NCBI GenBank assembly: GCA_022661535.1
Contig: JAKULF010000004.1
Span: 310,001 to 374,000 of the forward strand
DNA length: 64,000 bases
Source of the DNA: Eutypa lata
Lineage: Eukaryota > Ascomycota > Sordariomycetes > Xylariales > Diatrypaceae
Reading direction: 5' to 3'
The notes under the pieces: model-generated
The model's input: the letters and a program-made list of their open reading frames with translations, nothing else
What the model was told of the DNA's origin: nothing
Databases searched by the model: none
Shown: in pieces, positions 1-12,556 of the stretch
Position numbering within the stretch: the stretch's first letter is position 1
How the letters are laid out: the number at the start of each line of letters is the position of its first letter
Position numbers and translations under genes: made by a program

Positions 1-102
1 ATATTTCTAGGCAAGACTCTTTTGGGAAGTGTTTGAGTATAAAATAAGGGAAAATAATTACATGTAGATTCTTGCTACTTGGATATAAAATACCATGTTT
101 CG

Positions 103-1885
103 ATGACTGTAGCCGTAACTCCAGACCTGATCGCATCCCTGGTGCAGAAGGAATACGATGCGCTTCCAGCTAAGAGGAAGCCCGCTGTCCGCGACAATGG
201 GATCCATGAATGGGTGCCCCTGAGCGGGATAGTCGCTCAAGGTACTCACTCACTTACTCACTCTTCACATGCATATTCTATTCATTTTATACTATATCCT
301 CACACCATAAATCTAATACTGTCTCTCAATAGGAAAAGATGACAGGCTCTACTGTTTATCATTAGCGTGCGTATACCCACCTCCCTCCATGGGTAAAGGG
401 GAGTAGATTCGTTTCGAGTATGTCTGGGTCTATCTAACAACCAAGTTTTAAAAAAAACACAGGACAGGCATGAAATGTCTCCCGAGCTCCAAGCTCCCAC
501 AGGCTCAGGGAAACGTGCTGCACGACTGGCACGCGGAGATCCTAGCCATCCGCGCCTTCAACCGGTTCCTGCTCGAGGAGTGCCGGCAGCTGGCGCTCGG
601 GGGTCCGAGCATGACGTCTCCGTTTCTACGGCGCCGCACGGCTGAGGAGATGATATCTCCTAGCAGTGATAGGAGTAGCAGCGGCGGGCGGGACTGTGAG
701 AACGTGAATAATTCTAGTAGTAGTGAAAGGGAAAGGGAAAGCGAAACCTGCAACTACTGGCACGCGCAGCCCTTCGCCTGGCGCGAAGACGTCGCCCTGC
801 ACATGTACTGCTCGGAGGCGCCCTGCGGCGACGCCAGCATGGAGTTGACGATGGCGGCGCAGACGGACGCCTCGCCGTGGGAGATCCCCATCCCTCCAGC
901 CTCTCCAGTTCCTCTTTCCTCATCCTCATCTCCCCCCGCCGGACCAACACCAACACTAACACCAACCCTCCCCGGCCGCGCCTACTTCTCCCTCCTAGGC
1001 GCCGTGCGCCGCAAGCCGTCCCGCGGCGACGCGCCCCCGACGCTCTCCAAGTCGTGCTCGGACAAGCTGGCCCTCAAGCAGTGCACGTCCCTGCTGTCGT
1101 CGACGACGTCGCTGCTCGTGAGCCCCGCGTACCTGCGCGCGCTGATACTGCCGGCGGCGCAGCACGACGAGGTGGGGTGTCGGCGGGCGTTTTCTGATGT
1201 CGTGGGAGAGGGACGCATGGCTTCTCTGAAAACGAACCGCACCTGGTCGTCTACTACCACTGCTGCTGCTATTACCGGGGGTTACGCATTCCACCCCTTC
1301 GAAGTCCGCACAACGGACCTCGAGTTCAAGTTCTCGCGGCGCGAGGTCGCGAGGCGAGCCGCAGCCGCCGCCACTACTATCACCACCAACACCACTGATG
1401 GGACCAAGGGCAAAACAACAGCGGCTAGCAACCTAGCCGTGGCGTGGACTGCTGCTCCGACATCATCATCAACATCCTCACCATCCTCAACAACAACAAC
1501 AACAACACCGCCAATAAGAATAGCAACAAGAACAGCAAAAGCCCTCGAAGAAGCAACCCTAGGCGGCACCCTGCAAGGCCGACGGAAATTCGACGCGCGG
1601 GGCGCGAGCTTCGCTTCGCGCCGCCGCTTGTGGGGACTCGCGGCTGAGGTGGCGCGCTTGCTTGCTCTTGGGGGTGGGGGTGCTTCTTCTTCTTCTACTT
1701 CGGCGGCTGTGGAGATCGAACGGGCTTTGATGAGTGTGGGTGCGGGTGCAGGTAACGGGAGGATGTACGGCGAGGTGAAGCAGTGTAGACTCCTGGCCCC
1801 TAGACGGAGGATCAAGGAGGATGTGAGGAGGGAGGCGCTGAGGGGGTGGGTGAGGAATGAGGGGGATGATGGGTTTAGTCTGTGA
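103..1885 (+). CDS. TAD1: tRNA-specific adenosine deaminase 1 (three exons)
   Basis: Predicted to deaminate adenosine 37 of eukaryotic tRNA-Ala to inosine. Exons are 103-241, 333-366 and 463-1885, which join in frame to give 531 residues. The ATG at 103 is the first in-frame methionine. Exon 2 encodes the GKDDRLYCLSLA segment. The ADAR-type deaminase signatures follow in order: HAE in DWHAEILAIRAFNRFL (zinc ligand His and proton-shuttle Glu), PCGDASM (zinc Cys), and SCSDKLALKQ (second zinc Cys region). The protein is longer than yeast Tad1 because Ser/Pro/Thr-rich low-complexity stretches sit between the HAE and PCGDAS motifs, before the SCSDK motif, and near 1440-1560 (CAA/CAT repeats). It is convergent with EGD1 downstream. 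The assignment rests on motif recognition; the low-complexity parts are less certain than the core. Confidence 0.86.
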
Positions 1886-2827
1886 CTGGCTGGACTGGGT
1901 ATCTACGTCTACATACAGGTGTTTAATTATTGGGATATGGATATACGGGTGGCGGTAAGTACTTGGGATACGGGTGCATGTTGGACACGAGAGTACGAGA
2001 TGAATAAGCATAACTAGTACGGGGAACTATTTCTTGTATGGGAAATTTATGTGGCTGTTTTGTGGTGTACAAACGAAGAGGTGGTGTCAACTCCTCACTT
2101 CTAACCGTGCCTCGTAATTTTCATCAACCGGTACTAGAATGACTTCTACGGGTAGAACAGTCCAGATAGGTAATGTTGTGGTTTCCTTCGAGCAATGTTT
2201 GTATCAGCCGGCCGGGGGAAACAAAAGAGAACATTAGCCAGTATAAATGACTTCTAGACTACGAAAACGATCACAGACGACAAGGAATTTGGAAACTTCT
2301 GAATTCGCGATAGACACCAGACAGAAGCAGCAACTTTTGTGTTGGCTACCAGAGAACTTCCCACCGTTGTCATGATCATGATGTGGGGGATGGACGGACG
2401 GATAGATAAACGGATGGACGGGGACCCTTTCAAATATAAAAAGGCTTTATGCGACAGAGGTTCTTCGAAAACTGCCACTACCAAACGATGAATGATTTAT
2501 AAAATGCCATTCGCCTACCCTACCACCAAACATAATTCATAAACCCTTTTTGTCTTTTTTCTTTCTTTCTTTCTTTCTTTCTTTCTCTCTTCCTAACTAA
2601 ACCCTTAAGAAGAAGAAGAAGGAAAATCCGTTTGTGCAGTTACAGTACAGTGCATGCAGTGCAGTGCAGAAGAGATATTGCTCCTAACCAGCTAGCCAGC
2701 CTATGGTCCTTGTGATTTCCATTTCGTGAGAGGGGGGGATCTCGGGTTTCTTCGCTTCGATTTCGTTCCCATACAACTTCCTTCGAGAGCGCGGGGTTGG
2801 AAAAAATTTCAGAGGCTAGGTTCAGTG
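1886..2827. other. Intergenic, between convergent TAD1 and EGD1
   Basis: This is shared 3' flank of two convergent genes. It holds a pyrimidine (CTTT)n tract at about 2554-2592 and no supportable coding region. Confidence 0.6.
2554..2592. repeat. (CTTT)n microsatellite
   Basis: Repeated CTTT units are visible, degrading to CTCT at the right end. The tract lies in the 3' flank of EGD1. Confidence 0.85.
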
Positions 2828-3664
2828 CTACTCGACCTTGCTCTCGAAGTTCTCGCCGGCTACCAGGTCGGGAATATCGTCGTCGTCGGCATCCTTAGTC
2901 TCCTTCGACATGTTTTGGTAGCTCTCGGCCAGCTTCCGGAGCGAGGCCAGGGAGTCGGGACCCAGCTGGTTGAGGATTCCCGGGACGAGCTCCGTCAGCT
3001 CCTTGTCCTCACCGTTGCCGTAGATGGCGAAGGTGTTGGAAGGAACGGCGGCGTGGACTATGGGGGTTTATTAGAATTAGCTAAATTGTGACCTTTCTCT
3101 TTTTTTTTTTTTTTTTTTGCTGCTGCTACAATCCCGGCTTGAGACTTACCCTTGGGGGCGGAGAAGTGAATGACGTTTCCGTCACTCTTGAACATGTTGA
3201 CCTCCTCAATTGCCTGGATAGGTTGCGTGTTCAGCTTCTTGAGGGTGGTCTGGAGCTTCTTGTCATCGTTGGAGTTCCGCGCAACGTTGCGCTTCTGCTT
3301 GTGTCTCGGGGTACCCTTTCCACCTGAAGAGTGAGTATACGAATTAGCATGGGGTTATACATAATGATAAGTCAGGTGTAAAAACTACAAATAGAACATG
3401 TAAATGTTCCCATATGTAGCTCGTAATCCGCCCCATCAATCCGTATTCAAAATTTCCCACTTCCGGCTTCCAACCCCACCATGTTTTCCCCCCTCATAGT
3501 AATTTTTTTTTTCTCCCTCGGTCCTCCCAAGCTCTTGTAGCATGATCCGGTATCCGGTAACGAACAAAGAATAATCGCAAAAAATAGTACAGAAATTACA
3601 TACCGGTACGGGCCGGGGCGGCGTTGCCGAACTTCTTCTTGAGGAGCTCCTGGACGTCGGGCAT
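2828..3664 (-). CDS. EGD1: Nascent polypeptide-associated complex beta subunit (BTF3/EGD1)
   Basis: Beta subunit of the NAC chaperone, which sits at the ribosome exit tunnel and binds emerging chains as a heterodimer with EGD2. Exons, read on the minus strand, are 3664-3604, 3323-3150 and 3057-2828, giving 154 residues, the usual length. The start [16 protein letters not shown] is preceded by no in-frame ATG. The basic ribosome-binding segment with [13 protein letters not shown] follows, then the NAC domain including [16 protein letters not shown], and an acidic tail containing [10 protein letters not shown]. Both introns begin GTATGT or GTAAGT and end CAG or TAG. The long intron 1 (280 bases) is common for fungal EGD1. 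Identification is firm. Confidence 0.94.
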
Positions 3665-6239
3665 GATGAATGTGGGTTTGTGTGTGGGATTGAGGGAGGG
3701 GTCGTTTGTCTGTTCTGTTCGAAATCGGGAATTGGAAATCGACTAAATAGTAGGAAGAAAAAAGTCAGAAGTTGAAACCCTTCCAAGTCGCCTATACACA
3801 GAGGAACTATAAAGTGGGAGAGAATGAATGTATTCGGGAAAGGTTCATAATCTTCGCCGAAGAATTGCAAGCGGGCGGGTAGAGGCTACACACAAACACA
3901 CACACACATTGGTGTAGTCGGATAAGTGCATACATGTAGGTTTTATGGATACAGCTTAAAAATTCAAGGTATACTAGGTAGAAAGTACAAAGGACAGGAG
4001 GGGTTATTAAATTCACTTACTTAGATATATTATGACTTCCCAAATCTAAAGATGGTAGCTCAGAAGAAACCCGTCGTAGTCGTCGTCAAGTCACTAATAA
4101 AGTAAATTCACAAATCCGTTCGTCGTCAAGGGCTTGGGAGGTGCGGGACGTTCAAGAGCTGCTAGCAGCCTTTGGTATGTTGCGCCCGCCATTGAAAATG
4201 TGCGCTGCCAAGACTTTTTCGTTTGTGGATTAACCCTCTTCCGGATCAGCCTCTCTAGGGCTCCCCGCCTTATTGCATCATTGCATTCCTGAGGTCTTCC
4301 ACTCCCTTCAATGTTTCTAGCACCAGCCCATAGTTACAGAGTACACTCGGCTATATGCATCTTATGTAATAAGGAATTAAATGCAGTACTGATTATCTCT
4401 ATTTCAATACTCGTCGTCAATTCTAGATTTCCTATGATAAGGCAGTGACAGAAGTGAAGGCATACTGATAGCTGACATGGTTAGGATATGAAGATTTCTG
4501 TTGTGACCTAGTGTAGAAGCTATGAATCTGCGTAAAAGGTGGACGAGACCACACTTTATATTCATGCGTCTTACTTGAAAGGTTGGGGAAGCGAACAGAC
4601 ACAAATGTGTGTACTAGTTGAACTCTATCCTACGCCCCTATCCTAACGTAATCATTGAATGATGCGTCCTACCATAGGTCGCTTTTCTCCTGTTCTCCTA
4701 TCACTTTCGCTCGTTTACTATTATTATTAATTATCATTAATACTCTTAGCAGAACCAACATCAAAACTAAGTCGTACAGTATCACTAGCTCGTAGGCAGT
4801 ATCAAACGGAAAGGAACTCCTGTAAAAGTTTATATGCACTTCTATGCGGCAAATAAATGAGTTGGCAACCTCCTGAGTTGTCCAGCATATCGTCAAATTT
4901 GGTCTCAACTTCTCCGACTCCCTCTATCCATTTGGAAGAGGAAGTACTAGATGTATAGCTAGATGCGAAAGATAGGTGAAACCACATTATACTATGAAAA
5001 TAGATTTCAGTTGCTTGGGACATAGTTAGTCTTATAGAATAAATAGTAAGAGGCCAGAATGATACTAGCAAACATGTAGCCTCTAACTCTTGCCATAACT
5101 CGATTCAATACTTTTAATACTCCTTCTAGCTTTTTACCCTATCTAGAGGGTTATGACACAGAGAACATCAGCTTCTTCTAGCAAGATCTGTAATGGCAAT
5201 GCGAATATATTCGTCCGTAATGCCATCTACTATACTTCCGCGCCATATAATAGCGAGCGTACAATATTTAAGTGTCACTCCGTCAGGGGCGGCTATCCTA
5301 ATATACTCCGTATAAATTATCCTAACCAGGTAGGAAGAAAAAAAGTAAAGACATATTATACAACATAGACATCAGTCCGAAATCAGAGAGACGACGTCTG
5401 GTCATGGTAGTGGTCAAGCCATCCGTAAAGGTTCATATCGGCATATCCGAGCTGTACTACATTCTGTTATATATCTTGAACTGCGAATTAGGCAGAACAG
5501 AGACTTGACCGATATGAAGTGTTCCGTTGCACCAAATATACTGTAATTGATCGATCCTGCGTACGTATATCAACTAAAGGGGTGTCCAGGTTATACTATG
5601 CCTACTTCGCAGGTTAGGACATAGCATGAGTCTCTAAGACCCATGCTGTTAGGCTTCTTACCAATGTAGCGATTCCCAATATAGTGTACTCACTACAGAC
5701 ATACGCTTGATTAGATAGTCGAGCTTCAGACGTGCATACTAGACCACGATTTATACAAGTGAGTCCTCCCGTCTACGGACAAGCTACAGCTCTACGTGAC
5801 ACAACCCTATCCTCAGATTCTGCAATCAAACCTTATTTTCAACGCTCTAGTTAGTTAGGCTATTTTACCCTGGGTTGGTACCGATGCAGCTCAATCGAGA
5901 ACCGAAATGATATCAGCGCAACTTTGGCATCATCTGATGACTTGGAGAGGAATTGCATGATCTTCTTACCACCTCATAGCGTGTGAATCTTACATCGCTC
6001 CATACTGACTTCTCGGTGTTCGTTCTGGTAGATAGTTCTTTGGTTGCGTAAAGATGGGTATATTTGATCAGGTTAGCATGTTCATAATGCTTATAAAACA
6101 ATACGTGCCCACCAGACCCAGAGACTTTTTATCATACATGACATCTATGATACGACTCCATCATATTCTTCACTATCTACTATTATATTCATTACCTTTG
6201 TGTGTATTATTACAACGCGACGTTGAGAAATTACCTACC
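3665..6239. other. Gene-poor AT-rich stretch
   Basis: The left part is the EGD1 leader and promoter, with a CA-rich run near 3890-3910. The rest is AT-rich, with only short open frames of fewer than about 100 codons that show no recognisable domain. Decayed transposon sequence is possible, but I could not identify any. Confidence 0.5.
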
Positions 6240-7014
6240 ATGGAGCTCAAACTCACTCTAATCTTCGCTCTCCTCTTTGCGGGAATCACTGCCAAGAAAT
6301 TCAAGGTACGCAACATATATTTCGGCTCCCTTCAGCTACCATTCTAAAACTTTTACCCAGGGATTCAAGCACCCAAAGGGTTCTGGACACGGTACTGGTG
6401 GTTCATGCGACCATAATAAGACAGACGATCACGGTTCGAACGATCGTAGAGATCTCCCGTACGCCCCAGTAGTGTTGCAGGGCAGCATCGAGAAAGACGG
6501 AGAGGAGTTCACTTTTAGCGGATCACTTGCTGTATGTGACTTTCTGACGATATATTTATCTACTTGACATATATGCATTAAGTCAGGGAGTGCTAATAGA
6601 CCTGCTTTTGGCAATGCAGGAAGTCGAGGCACAGATCCGCACCATCAGGCGAGACTTTATTGTTGAGCACCTACGAGAAGAACCTGAAGAGGATGGATAT
6701 ATTGCTGGACTCCAGAGACGGAAGAAGAAGGTGAGAAAGTGAACACAAGAAAGTCAAATCACTAGTTACAGTCCAGCCTTGTTAAGCGGGAAACCCCCTA
6801 TCATGTTATACGTGGCTAACCCAGGCGCTCGAACGAGTAGAAAGGTTCATCTGGACACGGCAGCGGCGGCAGTGGCAAGGGGAGTGAGGGTGGTGAAGAA
6901 GAGGAGGAGGATGAGGAGGAGGATAGTGAGAGTGAGGATAGTAGCGACAGTGAAGATGATGATGCCGATATCAACTTCGGTGCCGTGCCGGAAGGGAACT
7001 TCCATGACGTTTAG
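6240..7014 (+). CDS. Small secreted acidic protein, four exons, unknown function
   Basis: Exons 6240-6305, 6361-6531, 6620-6730 and 6841-7014 are all phase 0 and give 173 residues. Exon 1 encodes a classic signal peptide (MELKLTLIFALLFAGITA) followed by KKFK. Exon 2 has a Gly/His/Ser-rich stretch (KGSGHGTGGS) and then a conserved-looking QGSIEKDGEEFTFSGSLA. Exon 3 is a charged helix containing EVEAQIRTIRRDF and ending RRKKK. Exon 4 repeats the motif as KGSSGHGSGGSGKG and ends in a long run of Asp, Glu and Ser before AVPEGNFHDV. The first intron starts GTACGC, the second GTATGT and the third GTGAGA. I recognise no family. Secretion and a possible effector or metal-binding role are inference. 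The last acceptor (GAGTAG) is chosen because it keeps the acidic frame. Confidence 0.62.
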
Positions 7015-10000
7015 AAATACCGGCCGGGCTAAAGCTCTCGTGGATAGGCCGACGTCTGCCTAACCCGGGCGACATCGAAGAGATGCATTGCCTTGTTTAG
7101 GCACGCTATCTTACGTGACGCAAACGCGGGGGCCGCGGATCATGCGTCTGAGGCGTTAGTATTATTAGGGGTGTCGTATGATCCTATATTTTTGATTTTA
7201 GATAGTTATTGAATTAGTTGTGCTCTGTAAGCAGGAGAGTACCAATATAATTGTTATTAAGTTAGTCCTGATATAATAGTTCGTTTTGCACTCATCTTAC
7301 TACTGACACACTTACTGGCGTTTGGTTTCGAGTTTCGAAAAATGGAGCATAACCGTATTCATGTGGTGCACTGCCGTAGTACTTGCTTAATCCTACATCC
7401 CCAATATCTAGTCTTTGCAGTCTATGACTACTTCGGTATGATGACTTTCATCTAAAGGGTAAATCGGCTACAGTGAACGGACGTTATAGAGTGATTGATT
7501 CATCCATGCCCCAGGATAGTTCTGTCTCTTTCCCCCTTCCTCTCTCTCTCTCTCTCCTCTCTCTGTCTTTTCGTCGAAGGATACGCCGAATAGAAGAAGA
7601 TACTTGAAGGGGTGAGATGATAAAAACGTAACCTGCGTTGCGTGATCGCCGCATCTACGCCCGAGAATGGAGCAATGAAAAAAAACACACCAACGAGGCG
7701 CAATGAGTGCGTATTAACGCAGCCACTCGGACCGAGTGCAAACGTTGTATCCTGCCGTGTAACTGCAACCCAACAACGTCCACTCTACCTGTGGTGCTAC
7801 GATGTGCCATTTTACCAGTTTCTGGAATGACTTCAATAGGTGTGGTACTTGCCTTGATATGTGGGATTCACCTTGCATATATATATATACATAAGACCTG
7901 ATTGATCTTTGAAGATACATATGCTTTGCTACCACTATAGGAGACGTGACTGACCTATAGGGACTACAGACAAAAATCGACATAAGGAGATGGCAAGCAT
8001 ACATTGAAAGTGTGAGCAAGAACTCAACTGTATTTGGATGAACTACAACGTTATCGTATAAAACATCACCCCCGAGAAGAGTTGCATGACGCCGAACATC
8101 TTATCATGGGTATCTTACGGGGTTTTAACATATGATTGTCTCTTAACCTCGCAGATTATAACGTAGCATCGAGGATCTACGACGGTGACCTTTGAGTTTT
8201 CTGTGCCGGCCAATAGACGTTTTTGCTCAAACATGTATACCGATTTGAAAAGTATTCTTCAACAATGCACATGTGACTGTAGTATGATAAAGCCTTGCTC
8301 GGTGTTCGGAAAGCCTGAACATTATCTGGAGCTTCTTCATGCTCACGGCGGTGGGAATATGGATGGATGGCCACCAACCCTTGGACACGTCTGATGGGCT
8401 GGTGGTTCACATGAAGCCTGCCTTCTTTGCCTTGCTTGTTTACTCTGCTCTGATCTGATGAGGGTGTGAAGCAAGTGAGGTATTAGGTAACCTTGTATGG
8501 ACGTGTTTTTTTGGGGGGGCTTTTTGTTTCCTTCTTCCGGCTCGAGGACCCGAGAAGCCGTTGATGAAAAAGACGGCTTGGAAGATACTGGCCGACTCGC
8601 CACCACAGGAGAACCCTGATCAGGTAGAGACCATATCCTGACTGTAGGTCTTGGATAGCTCTATCATTCTCCTTGGAGAGCGGCCGATCCTACGACGGCT
8701 GCATGGTGAGTTTTCGAAATCAACGAACAAGTGGCTGGACTGGCTGGCTGACGCATCTCGTGGCGTTACTCAATACAACCTGGAGATAATTTCCTGACGA
8801 TCTCCAGTTATTCCCACTCGTGTTTGAAAGCTGGATACTGCCTGCATAGCAACGTCTCGGCTCAAGGAAGGAGAGGGGAAGGAAAAAAAAAAACAGATAT
8901 TTGACTCGTAGTAGTAGGTCTAGGGTTCAGACATGCAGGCGTAAGTCAAAATTGCGGATATTGGCTGCTGGGATATTGATTGAGGTTTTTCTTAGGAAGC
9001 CAAAGTCGCCGAAATGAACCTTTTCTGGCGGCGCCACAAAAGCAGAGACGCAGTAGGGCGGTGGGGTTAAGCGAGACGTTGCCGTGGCTGCATCTCTGCG
9101 GGGGAACTACGAGGGGGGAGAGGGGAGGGTGGTTGAGATGCATAGGAAAGGAAGGGTAGTCATCAAAAATGATGTAGACGTTGAGAGAGAGAGAGAGCCT
9201 TGGGGAGTATCCCGGTGCTTGATAGACCTTTAGCTGAACTTACAGTCGGCGATCTCTATTTGATTGGAGACAAGGATATGCCCTCTAGATTTTAACAACA
9301 GGGAGCACAGTTATACACAGTGCGGGAAAATGGTGCTGGACACTACTTGTTATGCTGCATCGTGTATAGTGTTTGTTGTTGTTGGACCAACTCCTAGAGG
9401 TATCTTCATACTGCCTTATTATCAGAAAAGCCATAATTGGGAACCTCGTACTCGGAGCATATCCTCCAGAGTATCATGGGAATCATGGACATACGGGGGA
9501 GTCTCGGCATCGCCGCGAGATCTCAAAGAGGTGGATGGAAGTTCTGCCCGTCCTACGTACGTTCCGTAGCGACCAATCAAATATATCGGAAACGAAGCAA
9601 AATTGCTGGACTGCCGTAGCCTACATACAAGGTACCTTGGATGATCTGTTGAGATGTATGAAACCCCAGCAAAGGGATTCCGGGTTCTCCATTGTGGTAT
9701 TACCGGATTTTTTACTTGATCATTTGTGATAGATCTGTGTCATACGGCATGCCACTCATCCTAAGGCAGCTTGTGAGTTAAAGAATAGGTATGTACATGG
9801 TCTGATGGTGTATGTAGGCTGGTAGGCAAACACAGGCTGTATATGCAGGTGGGCATTTCAGTAAGAAAAAGAAAGAAAAAAAAAAACAGAAAAAACGTCC
9901 TGACGTCTAAGGCAAATGGCTCGGCAAGCCGAAACACGTGACGCTCTATAATTGGTTTGTGCCTTTCCCAGGGATGAGCGTTGCCAGTAACCCGCAGATC

Positions 10001-10045
10001 TGCCAGGATGTGGTGCAGCATCATGCATACTGGCACTCAGCCCTT
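7015..10045. other. Intergenic, nothing recognised
   Basis: Three kilobases with a CT-rich tract near 7530-7570, a G run near 8512-8519 and a GA run near 9187-9200. Open frames of about 100 codons (for example 9264-9569 on plus) carry no domain, no good splice continuation and biased composition, so I leave them unannotated. Confidence 0.5.
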
Positions 10046-11542
10046 TCAACCCTTTTGTATCACAATATCTGATCTTATTACCCATTTTTCTCCAGCGGTT
10101 ACTTCCCGTCCTTCGTGCTTTTCCATGTGAAGCGGCGGTCAGCGTTTATTTTTTTTATTTTTTTTTATTTTTATCACGGTTATATGCCGTCGTCATTGGT
10201 TATTAATCATGGAGGAGGTCGGGAACTATGTACTCACCAACAGACAGTCATCACCGTGCTTGTGGAGAAGTAGCATCCCGGTCTCGGGGGCTACCACAAT
10301 CGCCTCGTCCTCTACCCTTCGATCATGCGGGAAAAAAGCGGTTGAGCCACCAACGGCTCCCTCAGCTGCGGACGTCAAGTAGAGAAGCAGGGTCCAGGTG
10401 GTCTTGCCACTGACAGTGCCTGCTGTCTGGCTTGCAGATGGGAGGGACACGACGTTGGATTCATCATCTTTTTTGTTGTTGTGAGTTTTGCATTAGCTTC
10501 ATGCAGACAGAGCCCGACGGGGGTCTGAGATTCGTCAACGCCCCGACGGCAGTATACGAAATGCTATACAAAAATCGGGTATGTAAGGTAATAGACACGA
10601 GGAAGCTGATAGGACGACAGGGATAATACGGACTGCGTGTAGTTCAGCCCGTTATGCCATGCTAAGCGGGCGTAAGCCCCTTGGAAGGAGTAAAGTGGTG
10701 CTAATTAGGTAAAGAATGTTCGTCCTACTAGTTGAGAAAAGGGGGAGGAGAATGAAAGTGGGCTGTTTAGTCATCTAGGACACCAAGTAGGTAAGTGGCT
10801 TAAGACTTAGCTGAGTACTGGTGCATCAGTGCATCTGTCATATGAGACTAAATGTGTGTTTACTAGCTTGACAGCTTGAGCACTTCATGATATATAGGAT
10901 ATACTTAAAACCATGGTGCAAGGCAGAGATATAAACATAATACAACTCACAGTGACAATCGAAGAATTGACCGGGTGAATACCGATAAACTCTGATGTTA
11001 GGATTTAAACCGATGACATCACCACCCCTATATACTATCAGTCTGGTCCTTGCGGGGGGGGGGGGGGGATCTTTGTTGAGGCCGAGATGAATGTACTTTA
11101 ACTGCTACAGGTAATAAGAGGAGGGGGAGGCAATAGACACGAAGACCTTATGTACATACCAAAGGGATTTGACGGAATTCTCTAGTACAACGTCCTTCAA
11201 CCCTGTCTCCAACCAGAGCTTCCGAGAGAAGGCGGGGTCGTCGATCTGAAAGCGGTCGTTTTGTCTTACGGCCTCACCGCGCTTGGGACGCCCCGGCGTG
11301 GTCGTCAAGGGGAGGGTTCGGAGGAAATTGACATATTCTCTGCACAGGCTCTTGGGCCAGAAATTACGTATCACCGCGATGGTGTCCTCGAATCCGGGCC
11401 ATGGGTAGGCGAAGCTAAGATCTGTAACGGGAAGCGGGGGTCGAAAGGGTGGCCAGTCAGGTGCGATTGGGTTGTGAGAGTGGCTTGCAGAAGACTGCGC
11501 CTTCTTAGCTCCTGACAGTTTGGGCTTCTTATCCTTGCCCAT
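10046..11542 (-). CDS. 2-oxoglutarate/Fe(II) dioxygenase, prolyl 4-hydroxylase-like
   Basis: Predicted oxygenase that hydroxylates a protein or small substrate using Fe(II), O2 and 2-oxoglutarate. Minus-strand exons are 11542-11160, 11027-10951, 10467-10238 and 10117-10046. They join in frame to give 253 residues. The N-terminus is basic and disordered (MGKDKKPKLSGAKKAQ). The iron motif HxD is H153-Y-D155 within GQFFDCHYDESN. TTWTLLLYLTS leads to PHDRR and the strand ETGMLLLHKHGDDCLL. H231 is the distal iron ligand, and K241 or R245 in GEKWVIRSD would bind 2-oxoglutarate. Length and motif order match compact fungal P4H-domain proteins. Intron 1 contains a run of 15 G, and intron 2 is unusually long (483 bases) for this genome. 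No signal peptide is seen, so it is likely cytosolic or nuclear. Confidence 0.86.
11054..11068. repeat. G15 homopolymer inside intron 1 of the P4H-like gene
   Basis: Fifteen consecutive G on plus (C on the coding strand), 27 bases upstream of the exon 2 acceptor. In RNA it is a C run in the pyrimidine tract region. Its length may be a sequencing estimate. Confidence 0.8.
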
Positions 11543-12556
11543 GACTACCTAGGTAGGTATCTTGTAGTTTCTTGTGAAGAAAGGGGAGGTTGCTTTGCTA
11601 AGTTGCCTAACTAGCTGGGCGATATGTAGTAATGGATAGCTGCCAAGCTGGAAGGACCCGGGTGATGGAATGTCCAATGTCAAGGGCGTACCAATGAGAG
11701 GTCTGTGGTTGATACTCAATTACGAGAGACTACATGGGGTTAACTTTGAAAATCGGGTAGAGTAGGAAAGGAAACCCGGTTTATGGTATTTTAGCCGATA
11801 TTTTAGAGTTAAAATAGACCCCGTTGCCGTCTACGGGTGTTTTGGTGCCCGATCTCGATCCCTGTAAGTATGTAAAAATATGTGGATCATAGTTATTTTC
11901 TAGACCAAAAAGTTGTGTCAGCTCAACAAGGGAAGATCGTCACTTGTCGTTTTCATCTTATCAGATCTCGTTCTCCTAGTCTCCTTTAATATCCAATCAG
12001 CTAATGGATTCATGCATCTACCTGTGATATATCTCTGTCAATTTTCTTGTGAACGATCGTTTATGCAAGCCGTCGTACGACAGCGTTTACATTAGTGCAG
12101 TGTGGGTGTACATGTACAGCAGTGAACTGCAGCATTGCACCGACTATCAGACTATATACTCACTTATGTACATCATCGTATTGAATTCGACGTTGTTGGA
12201 CATAATGAGATACATAAAGTAGTCATTCTGTAGCAAATTAATCGCAGCAAAATCGACTAGCTTCATGCTAGCTGGGTTTATGTCCCTTGACTGTGGTAAA
12301 AATACAAGACCCTATTCGAGATAGTGTCTTGTAGCTATTGGTGCGGTAGCTCGTGTAGCTGTGAGACATTCCCCGCGATGTCAGATGCTTCTTTCCCACA
12401 TGCAAAAGACTCCAGTTTTATCCATTTCCAGCTTCTAATCGACGTTGAATGTGAAGCGCGGAAGTGCAGTATTATATCCCCATATGAACCCAGGTTCGTT
12501 CTGGTATAAGAACCAGATGAGTCTAGACCATGGTCTTCTTCGTGTAGCTTGCCTTC
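11543..12556. other. Divergent promoter region, nothing recognised
   Basis: Lies between the minus-strand hydroxylase and the plus-strand gene at 12557. AT-rich, no supportable coding region or repeat. Confidence 0.5.

Noticed and set aside
1282..1815. Long open frame antisense to TAD1
   Set aside because: Shadow of a GC-rich coding exon; composition is Arg/Ala/Val-rich with no domain.
2726..3327. Two plus-strand frames over the EGD1 locus
   Set aside because: Both are antisense to clear EGD1 exons; one contains a Phe run from the intron poly-T.
3665..6239. Possible retroelement remnants in AT-rich DNA
   Set aside because: No reverse transcriptase, integrase or terminal repeat could be read in any frame.
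9264..9729. Overlapping frames of 100-118 codons
   Set aside because: No domain, no splice partner, and three frames open at once as in random sequence.
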